A stretch of DNA of 64,000 bases from Jeotgalibaca arthritidis (GTDB lineage: Bacteria; Bacillota; Bacilli; Lactobacillales; Aerococcaceae), in assembly GCF_011100465.1 (NCBI RefSeq), contig NZ_CP049740.1, positions 1,057,857 through 1,121,856 on the forward strand, read 5' to 3'. Position 1 is the first letter of the stretch. Each line of letters begins with the position of its first letter. Shown here piece after piece: positions 50,969 to 59,585 of the stretch. The notes under the pieces were generated by a model that worked only from the letters and a program-made list of their open reading frames with translations, was not told where the DNA came from and searched no databases. The position numbers and the translations under genes are program-made.

Positions 50969-51571
50969 ATGGGGGATCGTTATATAGTAATAAGTATCGT
51001 AGTGGCTGTGTGTTGCGTAATTATTTTCATGGAAATACGCAACCGCCTGAAACTGAAAGCGAAAGTACGGAATCAGTGGGGGGAAGCTCCCTACCAAATT
51101 CGTTTTGATAAGGAGAAAAGCTTGAAAACAGCTTGGCAAACTGAAAAAACCTTTTCTGAATGGGACTCTGAAATTGATGATCTTACTTGGAACGATCTGG
51201 ATTTATTTGACGTTTTTGAAACAATCAATGCTACTTATTCCAGCATAGGCTCTCAGGCTTTATACTGTCAACTTCGCAATTATCATTTTAAAAAAGATGA
51301 ACAGTTGGAGAAGGTAATAAAATATTATGAGGAAAATCCTCAAACAAGAGAGAAAGTACAATATCAGTTCGCACGTTTAGGAAAGCAAGATAATAACTTA
51401 GTAACAGCCTATCTGTCAAAGCCGCAAAATCAACTAGGTAACTTGTATATCTATCTAGCATTAGGTTTATTCCCTTTTATCGGCGTACTTCTTTTGCTTT
51501 TCGGACAACTAGCTGGGGGATTTTTTTTATTGGCTAGTGCGGTCTTAAATCCGATTTATTATATGATTTGA
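50969..51571 (+). pseudogene. MutS-family membrane protein, N-terminal part (split by IS30)
   Basis: The piece starts with a TM helix (YIVISIVVAVCCVIIFMEI) and then the MutS core beginning, DDLTWNDLDLFDVFETINAT and SSIGSQALYCQLRN. Two further TM helices (LYIYLALGLFPFIGVLLLLF, GGFFLLASAVLNPIYYMI) complete it. This layout is that of membrane-anchored MutS-like proteins of Bacilli, whose function is unknown. The frame ends at a TGA created at the edge of the insertion. The rest continues at 52624. Confidence 0.85.
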
Positions 51572-51573
51572 TT

Positions 51574-52623
51574 TGTCAATTTAAGCTAGACAAAGTAGAT
51601 TCATCTAGGTAACTCAAAAATACTTCCAGTGGCGTCTGGTATGCCAAGGATTTTCGTGGGATGTTATTTCGCTTGTTCGCAACCGATGAAATAAAGGGTT
51701 GATCCACTTGGTTGAAGTCCATTTCTTTTGGCAACCCATCTTTTCGCAGTAAACCGTTTGAATTTTCATTCAGGGCCCGCTGCGAAGGCGTTCCGGGATC
51801 AGCGAAATAAATAGCGATGTCATGTTGGTTGCTTAGGGTTTTCCAATTGGAAAATTCTTTCCCACAATCAAAGGTTATGGACTTAAATAAATGTCTGGGA
51901 ATCGCTTCAAACCACTTGTTCATCGTATGCTCGATGTCACTTGCCTTCCGCCCATCGGGCTTTAAGGTGATAATGACTTTGGAGAGGCGTTCGACCAAGG
52001 TTATGACGGCACTTTTGTGATGAACACCGACAATGGTATCGCCTTCGACATGACCGAATTCTTCCTTGAATGCCGGGTAATCATTCTCCCTTTCAGCGAT
52101 ATTCCGCTTGAAGGCCTGTTTTCCCCGACGTTCCTGATGGCCGTTTGGTTTCCGTTTTCCCTTCATGGGTAAAGTTGTTTCATCGAATACCTTTTCCTTG
52201 AAGCGACGATAGAGGGTCCTCATGGAGCATCCGATTGACATCTCCTGGCGACCGATGATGACATCGGGCGTCCATCCCTGTGCGACTTTTTCAGTGATGT
52301 AGACCTGTTGTTCCGTTGGCAGGACAATCTTGCGTCTTCCGCAACGCTGCTTGTTTTTCTTGTATTGTCGGTAGTACTCCAGGGCCGTATGGCCTTCTTT
52401 CAAGAAATTGATGACATTGTAGACTGTCATTCTGGAACGTTTTAACCGGGCTGATATTGTCGTCACAGCGATGTTTTGATGGTAATAAGCCTCTATCATC
52501 ACCAGTTCATCCGTGGTAAGATGGGTGTAGGTCATTCGTGATCACTCCTATGTATTCTTTGGTCGGAATTACAATTTGAGTGTACCACGAATGGCTTATT
52601 TATTTGTCTAGCTTAATTTTACA
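51574..52623 (-). mobile_element. IS30-family insertion sequence
   Basis: The terminal inverted repeats are 51574-51594 and 52603-52623. They share the block TTAAGCTAGACAAA and differ at a few outer bases. The single transposase gene lies on the minus strand. The element splits a MutS-family gene, with the two halves in the flanks. A 2-bp AT duplication is possible but not clear, as the outer edges are uncertain by 1-2 bases. Confidence 0.9.
51576..52535 (-). CDS. IS30-family transposase
   Basis: The 319-residue protein has an N-terminal HTH region (YTHLTTDELVMIEAYYHQNI, SARLKRSRMTVYNVINFLKE) and a second HTH-like part (WTPDVIIGRQEMSIGCSMRT). The DDE catalytic domain follows: GHVEGDTIVGVHHKSAVITL, SITFDCGKEFSNW and RALNENSNGLLRKDGLPKEM. 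All three acidic residues are present. The ORF starts at 52535 after AGGAGTGATC on the minus strand. Confidence 0.95.
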   Translation of the reverse strand: MTYTHLTTDELVMIEAYYHQNIAVTTISARLKRSRMTVYNVINFLKEGHTALEYYRQYKKNKQRCGRRKIVLPTEQQVYITEKVAQGWTPDVIIGRQEMSIGCSMRTLYRRFKEKVFDETTLPMKGKRKPNGHQERRGKQAFKRNIAERENDYPAFKEEFGHVEGDTIVGVHHKSAVITLVERLSKVIITLKPDGRKASDIEHTMNKWFEAIPRHLFKSITFDCGKEFSNWKTLSNQHDIAIYFADPGTPSQRALNENSNGLLRKDGLPKEMDFNQVDQPFISSVANKRNNIPRKSLAYQTPLEVFLSYLDESTLSSLN

Positions 52624-53688
52624 ATCGGCGTGATAAAAAAACTTTCTCTTGAAACGGAATTAAACAGCATGCGCTATTTCGTTCAGATGATTGCGACTGC
52701 AAACAAACTAGCAAAGATTGAAACACCTTTGCAAAAACCGTTACAAGAGGCATTAAAGCCACTCCGAACTATTCCTCAATTCGGCTTCGCTTTTCGTTTA
52801 AAAGGCAATACGGAAGCGGATTTGATATTCGATTATTTAAATATGGTAGTCATGCTTCCTTTTATTTCTTATAGTTTTGTTTTGAACAGCTTGCAGAAAA
52901 ATCAGAAAAAAGCGATTCAAGTTTGGCAGCTTTTAGGGAAGTTAGAGCTAGCAGTTGCCATCCTAAATTTCCGGACCTATATGCCGTTGAGTTGTGAGCC
53001 GGAATTTCAAGAAGATGGTGTCACTGCAGAAAGCATTTATCATCCTCTTTTAGAAGAACCTGTTACTAATCCATTACATTGGAAAAAGAATACTTTGGTT
53101 ACGGGCTCAAATGCGTCTGGAAAGTCTACCTATATCAAAAGTGTTGCAATTAATTGTATCCTTGCTCAGACCATACAAACGGCTCTTGCTTCCAGCTTTT
53201 CTTTGGCCCCGGGACACGTCATAACTTCTATGGCGGTAGAAGATAATATTTTTGAAGGAGATAGTTACTTTATTGCGGAAATCAAGTCGATTAAGCGTTT
53301 GTTAACACAAGTGGAAACAAATGAGAAGTGTTATTGTTTCATAGATGAGATTCTGAAAGGGACGAATACAATTGAACGGATTGCTGCTTCATCAAGTGTC
53401 GTTCATTGGCTTCGGAATTTTCCGAGTCTGGCATTTATTGCGACCCATGATATTGAATTGACCGAAATATTAAAAACAAGTTGCAAGAATGTTCATTTTG
53501 CTGAAAGTGTCACGAAAGAAGAGGGAGTCGTTTTTGATTATCTGCTAAAATCAGGACCTGCACGAGTAAGGAATGCGATTTCCTTGCTTAAAGTTTTAGA
53601 TTATCCTGTCGAGATTATCCAATCAGCTCAAAAAGAAGCTGCTCATTTTGATCATCATCGTAAATGGCAGCCTCTATCGGATTCGTGA
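52624..53688 (+). pseudogene. MutS-family membrane protein, C-terminal part
   Basis: The frame resumes right after the IS30 end and encodes the rest of the MutS core and its ATPase. Walker A is TGSNASGKSTYIKSV and Walker B is CYCFIDEILKGTNTIERI, with FIATHDIELTEILKT near the end. A GTG at 52630 could start a 352-residue product, but it has no ribosome site. The N-terminal membrane part is cut off. Mismatch-repair-type DNA contact domains I and II are absent from both parts. Confidence 0.88.
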
Positions 53689-53709
53689 TAAGAAAGTAAA
53701 AAAATATGG

Positions 53710-53764
53710 AAACTGTCATCATAGGCAAAGTGCTCTTTGTTACATGAAGACAGTTTTTTATTTT
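53710..53764 (+). terminator. Terminator after the MutS-family gene
   Basis: AAACTGTC (53710-53717) pairs with GACAGTTT (53749-53756), with an inner CAAAG/CTTTG stem, and is followed by long T runs. Confidence 0.85.
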
Positions 53765-53854
53765 TTTAAGCTCTACAGGACCCTATCAAATGAAACCTTT
53801 TTATTAATTCAGTATAATATAAGAAACAATAGTATGAATAAAGAGGAGGCGCTT

Positions 53855-53884
53855 ATGAAAAAGATTTTACTTGTGGCTGTGTAG
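53855..53884 (+). pseudogene. Start of a gene cut off by the second IS3 element
   Basis: GAGGAGG (53842-53848) precedes ATG 53855, which encodes MKKILLVAV and then hits TAG inside the insertion at its ninth codon. A TATAAT box at 53813-53818 with ATGAAA 17 nt upstream could be the promoter. The short basic-hydrophobic start suggests a secreted or lipoprotein signal peptide. No convincing continuation is seen after the element at 55366. Confidence 0.6.
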
Positions 53885-53925
53885 TGACCCCCTAAATTCG
53901 GACGCGGATTTAGGGGGTCTTTTAT

Positions 53926-54468
53926 ATGGGCGAAAAATATAATAAAGAATTAAAAATAAGAATTGTAAGGGAACATAATCGTGGGTACTCCACTAAGTTT
54001 CTATCTGATAAATTTGACATCGCACACGCTACTATCAAAACTTGGTGTCGACAATATCACATGTATGGGGAGGCCGGAATTGAAAAAAGTCTGTCTAAAA
54101 CGAAATATAGTGGTGAATTTAAACGATCTGTTCTAAACTATAAACAGCTAAACAAGATGTCCTACGCTGAAACAGCTATACACTTTAGTATAAAGCACTC
54201 ATCGACCATCGCCAATTGGCAAAAAATATATGACACTAAAGGGTTTAATGGCTTGAATGGTTCGCAGGGACGTCCTAAGAAAGAAGGAGCCTCTGATATG
54301 GTGAATAAAAAGCGTCAACCAAGAAAACTCACACAGTCTGAATTAGAAGAGCTTATCGTATTAAGAGAAAAGAACCAGCTGTTAGAAGCAGAATTAGCCT
54401 ACCTAAAAAAGTTGGACGCCTTAATCCAGAAGAAATCACTCACAAAGAAAAAACCAAAATCATTCTAG
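53926..54468 (+). CDS. IS3-family transposase OrfA
   Basis: The DNA-binding subunit has two HTH modules (NKELKIRIVREHNRGYSTKF, then SGEFKRSVLNYKQLNKMSYA) and a C-terminal leucine zipper-like helix (LEELIVLREKNQLLEAELAY). Its start is ATG 53926. The zero-frame product continues past the slippery site to TAG at 54466. Confidence 0.9.
   Translation: MGEKYNKELKIRIVREHNRGYSTKFLSDKFDIAHATIKTWCRQYHMYGEAGIEKSLSKTKYSGEFKRSVLNYKQLNKMSYAETAIHFSIKHSSTIANWQKIYDTKGFNGLNGSQGRPKKEGASDMVNKKRQPRKLTQSELEELIVLREKNQLLEAELAYLKKLDALIQKKSLTKKKPKSF
54405..54411 (+). other. Programmed -1 frameshift heptamer A_AAA_AAG
   Basis: The orfA codons read CTA AAA AAG, so A_AAA_AAG is in the exact phase for -1 slippage. After the shift the frame is open through 54411-54578 and joins orfB, adding an HTH segment (VTLNRWFKLAELPKSSFYEW). 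The motif is the same as in the element at 83-1622. Confidence 0.82.
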
Positions 54469-54578
54469 AATTAAGGCTGGAACAACCTGATGTCACACTG
54501 AATAGATGGTTTAAACTAGCAGAGCTACCTAAGAGTTCATTCTATGAATGGAAAAATAAATTAAGTCTACAGGACGAC

Positions 54579-55316
54579 ATGGATCCCTTGGTCGAAGAGA
54601 TTAAACACATTATCGCGGCATCAAATCATGCCTATGGCTACCGTAGAGTGACGATTGCTTTGAAAAAAATGGGATACACTGTCAACCATAAGCGTGTGTT
54701 AAGAATTATGAGAGAGAATCATCTTCTGTGCGTAAAATTTACACGTAAAAATCGTCGCTATCGTTCATTTAAAGGAGAAGTCCGTACAATCGCTGAAAAT
54801 CATCTCAATCGTAACTTTGTGACGACTCAACCCAATGACGTTTGGGTCAGTGATGTGACCGAATTTAAAGTGGCAAATTCGGAAGAGAAACTTTACTTAT
54901 CAGCGATTATGGATTTGTACAACAGTGAAATAATCGCCTATAGTATGAGTCAATCGCCGACTGTCAGATTGACTAATCAATCACTTGAAGAGGCGCTAAC
55001 GCTGCTTCCTGATAAACACAATCTTATGATACATACAGATCAAGGGTTTCACTACCAACATCAATCTTGGGTCAATCTACTTAAGAAGCATTCTATTTGT
55101 CAAAGCATGTCTAGGAGAGGAAATTGTCTGGATAATTCGCCAATGGAAAATTTCTTTGGTCTACTGAAACAAGAAATGTATTACGGTGAGACAACTGAAA
55201 GCATTCATCATTTAAAAGAAGCGATCGCTACATATATTTATTGGTACAACAATGAACGAATCAAAATAAAATTAAACGGCCTGTCACCTATTCAATATAG
55301 GTTACAAGCCGCTTAG
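54579..55316 (+). CDS. IS3-family transposase OrfB (DDE integrase)
   Basis: The catalytic part has an HTH_21 segment (NHAYGYRRVTIALKKMGYTV) and the integrase domain with DDE residues in WVSDVTEFKV, HTDQGFHYQ and NSPMENFFGLLKQE. The reading frame opens upstream at the slippery site, so the main product is probably an OrfAB fusion rather than a protein from ATG 54579. No lesion is seen. Confidence 0.9.
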   Translation: MDPLVEEIKHIIAASNHAYGYRRVTIALKKMGYTVNHKRVLRIMRENHLLCVKFTRKNRRYRSFKGEVRTIAENHLNRNFVTTQPNDVWVSDVTEFKVANSEEKLYLSAIMDLYNSEIIAYSMSQSPTVRLTNQSLEEALTLLPDKHNLMIHTDQGFHYQHQSWVNLLKKHSICQSMSRRGNCLDNSPMENFFGLLKQEMYYGETTESIHHLKEAIATYIYWYNNERIKIKLNGLSPIQYRLQAA

Positions 55317-55391
55317 AATAACTATTCAATTAAAGTCTAAAGTCCGTGTTTAAGGGTGCACTACACTAGCCGAGCTTTTCTTAAAAAACTA

Positions 55392-55419
55392 TTGACAAAA
55401 TTATATTTGGTGGTAGTTT
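55392..55419 (+). promoter_or_regulatory. Possible promoter of the bacteriocin remnant
   Basis: TTGACA (55392-55397) is a perfect -35 box. TAGTTT at 55414-55419 is a weak -10 at 16-nt spacing. The following 120 nt are very AT-rich. It would drive the truncated transporter gene at 55545. Confidence 0.45.
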
Positions 55420-55544
55420 AAAGTTGATTAGTTAAATATATTTATTTATATCATGTTAATTACTTAATTAAATAATATTACCTATTGTTAATGATCCATC
55501 TTAACATTCAAAGTTATCTAGTTTAAAAGACAGGAGGTTATCCA

Positions 55545-56183
55545 TTGCGATTTAAAAAATGACCGTGCACGATGCAACATGATGCTTCAGATTGTGCGGC
55601 AGCTGTTGTATCAACAGTTATGCTACGGTACAAAAAAGAATCAACAATTATGAAGGTCCGTGAAATGATTGGTACTGATGCGTATGGAGCAACGGTGAAA
55701 GGGATTATGGATGGTTTAGAAAAACTAAATTTTAATGCAAAAGCCATTCGAACGACAGTCGAGCAAATCACAGCTGACTTGACTTACCCAGCGATTGCTC
55801 AAATCCAAACAGAAGAAGGACTCAATCATTTTGTTGTGATACATAAGGTGACCAAAAAAGATCAAATGATTATTGCTGATCCAGCTAAAGGGATTGAAAG
55901 AAAAGATAAAGCTGAATTTGCCGAGCAATTTTCTGGTGTAATGATCTTTATGGCGCCAACGACTGAATTTGAAATGATGAAGATGAAAGATAAAGGAATG
56001 TTTGAACTATTCGTTCAACTGATCTTGCCACAGAAAAAGCTGATGGGTGTGATCATTCTTGCATCTGTGTTACTAACCGCATTAGGAATTTTTTCAAGCT
56101 TTTTCTCGAAAATCATTATGGACGAGATTATTCCTTATCAATTAAAAAGAAGTCTCTATGTTTTTCTAATTGTCTTTGCTTAG
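55545..56183 (+). pseudogene. Bacteriocin ABC transporter/leader peptidase, N-terminal fragment
   Basis: After CAGGAGG, TTG 55545 encodes MRFKK and then TGA (55560-55562). The frame continues PCTMQHDASDCAAAVVSTVM, the C39 leader-peptidase domain with its Cys, followed by His (GLNHFVVIHK) and Asp (MIIADPAKG). The first membrane helices are present (MGVIILASVLLTALGIFSSF). The reading then stops at 56183. The other helices and the ATPase are missing. CGA to TGA would explain the early stop. The gene is dead in two ways. Confidence 0.85.
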
Positions 56184-56308
56184 GAAAGGTCTCAGGTGGG
56201 ATTGCTAGAGTGGTTAGTTTAATTGGAGGGTTTTGGGCTGGCTTCTTAGCAGGGCTCGGTTCTGCATTAGCAATAGGTTACTTAGGAAATAAACGGGTAT
56301 TTTATTGA
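56183..56308 (+). pseudogene. 3' fragment of a class II bacteriocin gene
   Basis: In the +1-shifted frame right at the transporter stop, 41 codons read GKVSGGIARVVSLIGGFWAG, then FLAGLGSALAIGYLGNKRVF and Y before TGA. The Gly/Ala-rich hydrophobic helix with repeated GxxxG motifs is typical of two-peptide bacteriocins. There is no leader and no start codon. The junction with the transporter piece shows a deletion between two bacteriocin genes. Confidence 0.6.
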
Positions 56309-56331
56309 TATGAGTAGAGGAGGTGAATTAA

Positions 56332-56583
56332 TTGAATTCCCTATTATTAATAATCGTATTAATTATTTCGATCTATCAACTTATAAATAAATTTATAAAT
56401 AAAGAAAAGTATAGTATATTCGCTTTCATGGTTGCAACAAGCTGTGTAATAATAAGCAACTTGCCAAATACAAATATAGAGATTGTTATCTCAATATTTA
56501 CTAGTATTTTCTATATTTTTTATATGCTTGACTTTTTTGTCATTACACCATTGTTATCAAGAATAAGGAACTCAAAAGTTTAG
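56332..56583 (+). CDS. Small membrane protein, possible bacteriocin immunity protein
   Basis: The 83-residue protein has about three hydrophobic segments: SLLLIIVLIISIYQLINKFI, IFAFMVATSCVIISNLP and IVISIFTSIFYIFYMLDFFV. AGGAGGTG precedes TTG 56332, 24 nt after the bacteriocin fragment. Immunity proteins of this size commonly follow the bacteriocin gene. The family itself is not recognised, so the role is inferred from position. This is the only intact-looking gene of the locus. Confidence 0.55.
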   Translation: MNSLLLIIVLIISIYQLINKFINKEKYSIFAFMVATSCVIISNLPNTNIEIVISIFTSIFYIFYMLDFFVITPLLSRIRNSKV

Positions 56584-56642
56584 ATGAAGCCATTTTATGA
56601 TGGTTCACGGTCAAAAAATGAAATATTCCAAAACAATTATTA

Positions 56643-56677
56643 ATAACGAGCAGTTAAATTAAACAATGCTCGTTATC
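56643..56677 (+). other. Hairpin after the immunity-like gene
   Basis: TAACGAGCA pairs with TGCTCGTTA around a 14-nt AT-rich loop. Only short T stretches follow, so it may be a weak terminator. The stretch 56678-56800 holds nothing recognisable. Confidence 0.45.
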
Positions 56678-56810
56678 AATCTATTACACACTATTTGTAT
56701 AGGTGAAGGAAATGATGGTGGTGGGCTGACTCAGTCATGGGCAATGGGTACCTGTGTTTGTTTTTAAAATTTTAGTATAATTTAATTACCTACAATAATC
56801 TGGTGTCCTT

Positions 56811-57170
56811 CATTACCTTCAACCGGTTTCAATCGGTATGTCACTGCAACAAAATCAGATTGTGGGTGAGATTGCAACTGAGGAAAATGGCTTTTACGTT
56901 GATAGCTATATCCAAGCGCAAGATCGAAGTAAAGTTGAAGTCGGACAACCTGTCAATGTGGCTGTTGTGGGGGTGAATAATTACCGTTTTGGTACGATCA
57001 CAGGAACAGTTGAATTTATCGAACCTGGAACGATTCAAAATGAAACAGCAGAAGGTGTGATTAGCTTTTATCGAGCAAGGGTTAGTTTAGACGAAGACTT
57101 TTTAGCTAGTAAATCAGGGAAAACTGTTGAAATCATTCGTTCAATGCCAATTGAAGCGAGGATTATTTAA
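56811..57170 (+). pseudogene. Bacteriocin secretion accessory protein (HlyD type), internal fragment
   Basis: The reading frame matches the C-terminal part of the accessory proteins that work with C39 transporters: VSIGMSLQQNQIVGEIATEE, SYIQAQDRSKVEVGQPVNVA and SFYRARVSLDEDFLASKSGK, ending SMPIEARII. The N-terminal anchor and coiled coil are missing. The usual C-terminal residues after EARII are replaced by a stop. The first ATG (56838) has no ribosome site. Confidence 0.75.
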
Positions 57171-57409
57171 AAACGGACAATAAAAAAGCTGTTTTATCGG
57201 TTCAAAATACGGTGGCGGTTATGCCAGAAGATTTGGACCGACTGTTTGATCGGTTTTATCGCGACAATGAGTCGCGCAATCAAAGTACTGGAGGCTATGG
57301 GATTGGGCTATCGTTGGCTCAAGCGATTGTTCAGCAACATGGTGGCAGTATTCAGGCGCTAGCTCTTTCAAATCAGCACATTCAATTTCAAGTCGTATTA
57401 CCATTGTAA
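57170..57409 (+). pseudogene. Sensor histidine kinase, C-terminal ATPase fragment
   Basis: The frame begins KTDNKKAVLSVQNT, continues PEDLDRLFDRFYRDNESRNQ and STGGYGIGLSLAQAIVQQHG, and ends VVLPL. These are the G1-adjacent, F and G2 boxes of a HATPase_c domain of the HPK1 type. The sensor, DHp and N-box parts are absent. It joins directly to the HlyD-type fragment at about 57167-57170, in another frame. It cannot make an active kinase. Confidence 0.78.
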
Positions 57410-57437
57410 GGCTGGGATAAAATCCCAGCCTTTTTTT
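57410..57437 (+). terminator. Intrinsic terminator
   Basis: GGCTGGGAT (57410-57418) pairs perfectly with ATCCCAGCC (57422-57430), followed by seven T. It belongs to the kinase remnant; the convergent MATE gene ends just beyond. Confidence 0.93.
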
Positions 57438-57444
57438 GTCTTGA

Positions 57445-58776
57445 TTAATTCGCCAACTGTTTTGCCTTTAACAGTTGGTAAGTGATGCTTTGGTAAATGA
57501 GCATGACGGTCCAGCCGATCATGCTGGCAAAGGCTACGCCGCGTATGCCTAGTCTCGGAACGAGGAGGTAGACAAAGAGGACGCGGAAAGAAATTTGAAT
57601 GACAGTTCCGATTAGAGTGGGCTTCATGATGCCTAGTCCTCTGAAGTAGCCTTGCATGCCATTGGTGAAGGCAGGCCAGAGGTAAAAGAAGGCCATTAAG
57701 CTCAAGTAACTCATTCCCATTTCAATTAAATGGGGATTGTTGGCGGAAACGAATAGTGTCATAATCGGCTTTTGGAAGGTAAGAACGGCGATACAAATCA
57801 ATAACCAATAAATGGTTTCCAATCGCAAGCCCGACCAGAAGCCTTTTTGCATACGGTCGTGTTTTTTAGCGCCACGGTTTTGCGCCATAAAGACCGTCAT
57901 TCCGTTTGCAATGCTCTGTTGAGGCGTGAAGGCGAAGTCATCAATTCGGCTGACCGCATTAAAAACAGCAATGACATCCACACCCAGTGTATTCATTTTC
58001 CCTTGAATTAGCAGCTTGCCAATCGGTTGCGCCGCTTGTTGGAGGGCCGTCACTGACCCGTAGTTGAGGGTAGTTTTCAGCAAATCCTTATCAATCCGCC
58101 ATTCATGTCGTTTCACTTTTAACTCATGCACATGGCGGTAAACAAACATGAGGCAGAGTGTGGCTGATAGAATTTCAGCGATAATGGTAGACAAGGCAGC
58201 GCCCGTAATTCCCCATCCCCACAGCGCCACGAAAACAACATCTAAAACAGCATTTAATCCAGACGCAAAAACTAGAAAATAGAGCGGCGTTTTCGAATTT
58301 CCCATACTTCTGAGAGCAGCCGCTAAGGCATTGTATAAGTAGGTGAAAGGAAAACCAACTAACACAATGCGCAAGTATAAGCTAGCATCGTCCAAAATAT
58401 CACCAGGTACCTTTAATAAGGATAAAAGTTGAGGCGTAAATAAAAGACCAAAAAATAAAACAATTATAGAAAATAAAGCACCAAATAATAAAACCGTTGA
58501 GACCTGCCGCCGCAATTTCTGGTAGTCTCCCGCACCAAAAAATTCACTCATCAAAACGGAAGCCCCAATACAAATCCCACTAATACTCAAGACGATAATG
58601 GTCATAATCGGATTGGACGTTCCGACTGCGGCAAGGGCATTCTTGCCGACAAAGCGACCAACAATAATAGAATCCAAGGCATTATAAGAAAGCTGAATCA
58701 GATTCCCTAAAATCATGGGAATAGAAAATCGAATCAGCAGTTTGGCAATCGGGCCATTTGTCATATCTGACTGCAA
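57445..58776 (-). CDS. MATE-family efflux transporter
   Basis: The 443-residue protein has about twelve TM helices in two related halves, each opening with the family pattern: FSIPMILGNLIQLSYNALDS with IIVGRFVGKNALAAVG, and LNYGSVTALQQAAQPIGKLL. Substrates are commonly cationic drugs exchanged for Na+ or H+, but cannot be predicted here. On the minus strand GAGGTG supports TTG 58776 over the ATG at 58764. It follows treR on the same strand with a gap of 92 nt. Confidence 0.92.
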   Translation of the reverse strand: MQSDMTNGPIAKLLIRFSIPMILGNLIQLSYNALDSIIVGRFVGKNALAAVGTSNPIMTIIVLSISGICIGASVLMSEFFGAGDYQKLRRQVSTVLLFGALFSIIVLFFGLLFTPQLLSLLKVPGDILDDASLYLRIVLVGFPFTYLYNALAAALRSMGNSKTPLYFLVFASGLNAVLDVVFVALWGWGITGAALSTIIAEILSATLCLMFVYRHVHELKVKRHEWRIDKDLLKTTLNYGSVTALQQAAQPIGKLLIQGKMNTLGVDVIAVFNAVSRIDDFAFTPQQSIANGMTVFMAQNRGAKKHDRMQKGFWSGLRLETIYWLLICIAVLTFQKPIMTLFVSANNPHLIEMGMSYLSLMAFFYLWPAFTNGMQGYFRGLGIMKPTLIGTVIQISFRVLFVYLLVPRLGIRGVAFASMIGWTVMLIYQSITYQLLKAKQLAN

Positions 58777-58868
58777 CGAACATCACCTCTTTTAAAAGAT
58801 GATAATAATGTACCATAATTGTGAAGAAAAAAGAGTGAAAGACCATTTTGGATCCAAACTCTTTTTTC

Positions 58869-59585
58869 TCACAAACTATGTTTTCGTCTAGCAAACTCAA
58901 CGAACTTGAAGCGGTCTAGGCGGTGTCGTGATTCGGTATATTGGAAGAGGCGGGTGTCCTCTAAATAGACTTCACTTTTAACGACAACGACATGGGTATC
59001 GTTTTTCAAGTTCATATAATGTTTGTCTTCTTCGGTAATTGGTTCGACGACGAATTCTTTTTTAGCGTAGGCGATATTGAGCTGTCGCTCTTGTTCTAAA
59101 TAATCATAAAGGGAGATTTCAGCTGCATCGGTTGGCACAGATTCGACAATATCACGCAGCAAATAATCCTTATCCAAAATGATGACTTCGCCTGAAATTT
59201 TACGCAAGCGCACTAAGCTAATCACTTGTTGGTCTTCGGGAATGTGGAAACGTTCGGCTAAGTAGCGCGGAATGGTTTCTACTTTGTTTTGAAGGACAAT
59301 CGTCTCGCTATTAATTTGCTGGCCATCTTGAAGCTCCTTAAAACTGGTTAATCCAGAAACGGGAAATTGCAGGCGCTGGATGTCCAAGACAATCGAGCCT
59401 TTTCCTTGTTGCTTTTGAATATAGCCACTTTCCAATAATAAACGCAGTGCTTTTCGAATGGTTTCCCGTGATACGCTGTACATTTGGGCCAAGTTTAATT
59501 CACTGGGCAGCAGGCTGCCAGCAGGGTATTCTCTTTGTTCGATTCGTTGTTTGAGGTCTCTAAAAATTTCATGAAATTTATTCAT
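58869..59585 (-). CDS. treR: Trehalose operon repressor TreR (GntR/UTRA family)
   Basis: An N-terminal GntR winged helix is seen: GSLLPSELNLAQMYSVSRET, IRKALRLLLESGYIQKQQGK. A UTRA effector domain follows. The C-terminal RFKFVEFARRKHSL is typical of TreR, which responds to trehalose 6-phosphate. A matching operator lies at 42203-42218 before treP-treC, about 16 kb away. The usual position next to treP-treC is lost. On the minus strand AAGGAG (about 59596-59601) precedes the ATG at 59585. Confidence 0.88.
   Translation of the reverse strand: MNKFHEIFRDLKQRIEQREYPAGSLLPSELNLAQMYSVSRETIRKALRLLLESGYIQKQQGKGSIVLDIQRLQFPVSGLTSFKELQDGQQINSETIVLQNKVETIPRYLAERFHIPEDQQVISLVRLRKISGEVIILDKDYLLRDIVESVPTDAAEISLYDYLEQERQLNIAYAKKEFVVEPITEEDKHYMNLKNDTHVVVVKSEVYLEDTRLFQYTESRHRLDRFKFVEFARRKHSL

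Larger units (their letters stand above)
53880..55365 (+). mobile_element. IS3-family (IS150-like) insertion sequence, second copy
   Basis: The left end TGTAGTGACCCCCTAAATTC (from 53880) and right end (to 55365, reading TGTAGTGCACCCTTAAACAC on the other strand) match in most positions and carry the TG/CA termini. No clear target duplication is present: CTG lies to the left and CTA to the right. It carries orfA and orfB with an in-phase slippery site and is a different element from that at 83-1622. Confidence 0.92.

Noticed and set aside
51566-52632. Clear target-site duplication for the IS30 element
   Set aside because: The flanks read ATT on the left and ATC on the right; at most a 2-bp AT duplication could be argued and the exact ends are uncertain.
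53648-53884. A 78-codon frame ending in MKKILLVAV
   Set aside because: Its first part is out of frame within the MutS-family gene and crosses the terminator hairpin; only the ATG at 53855 has a ribosome site.
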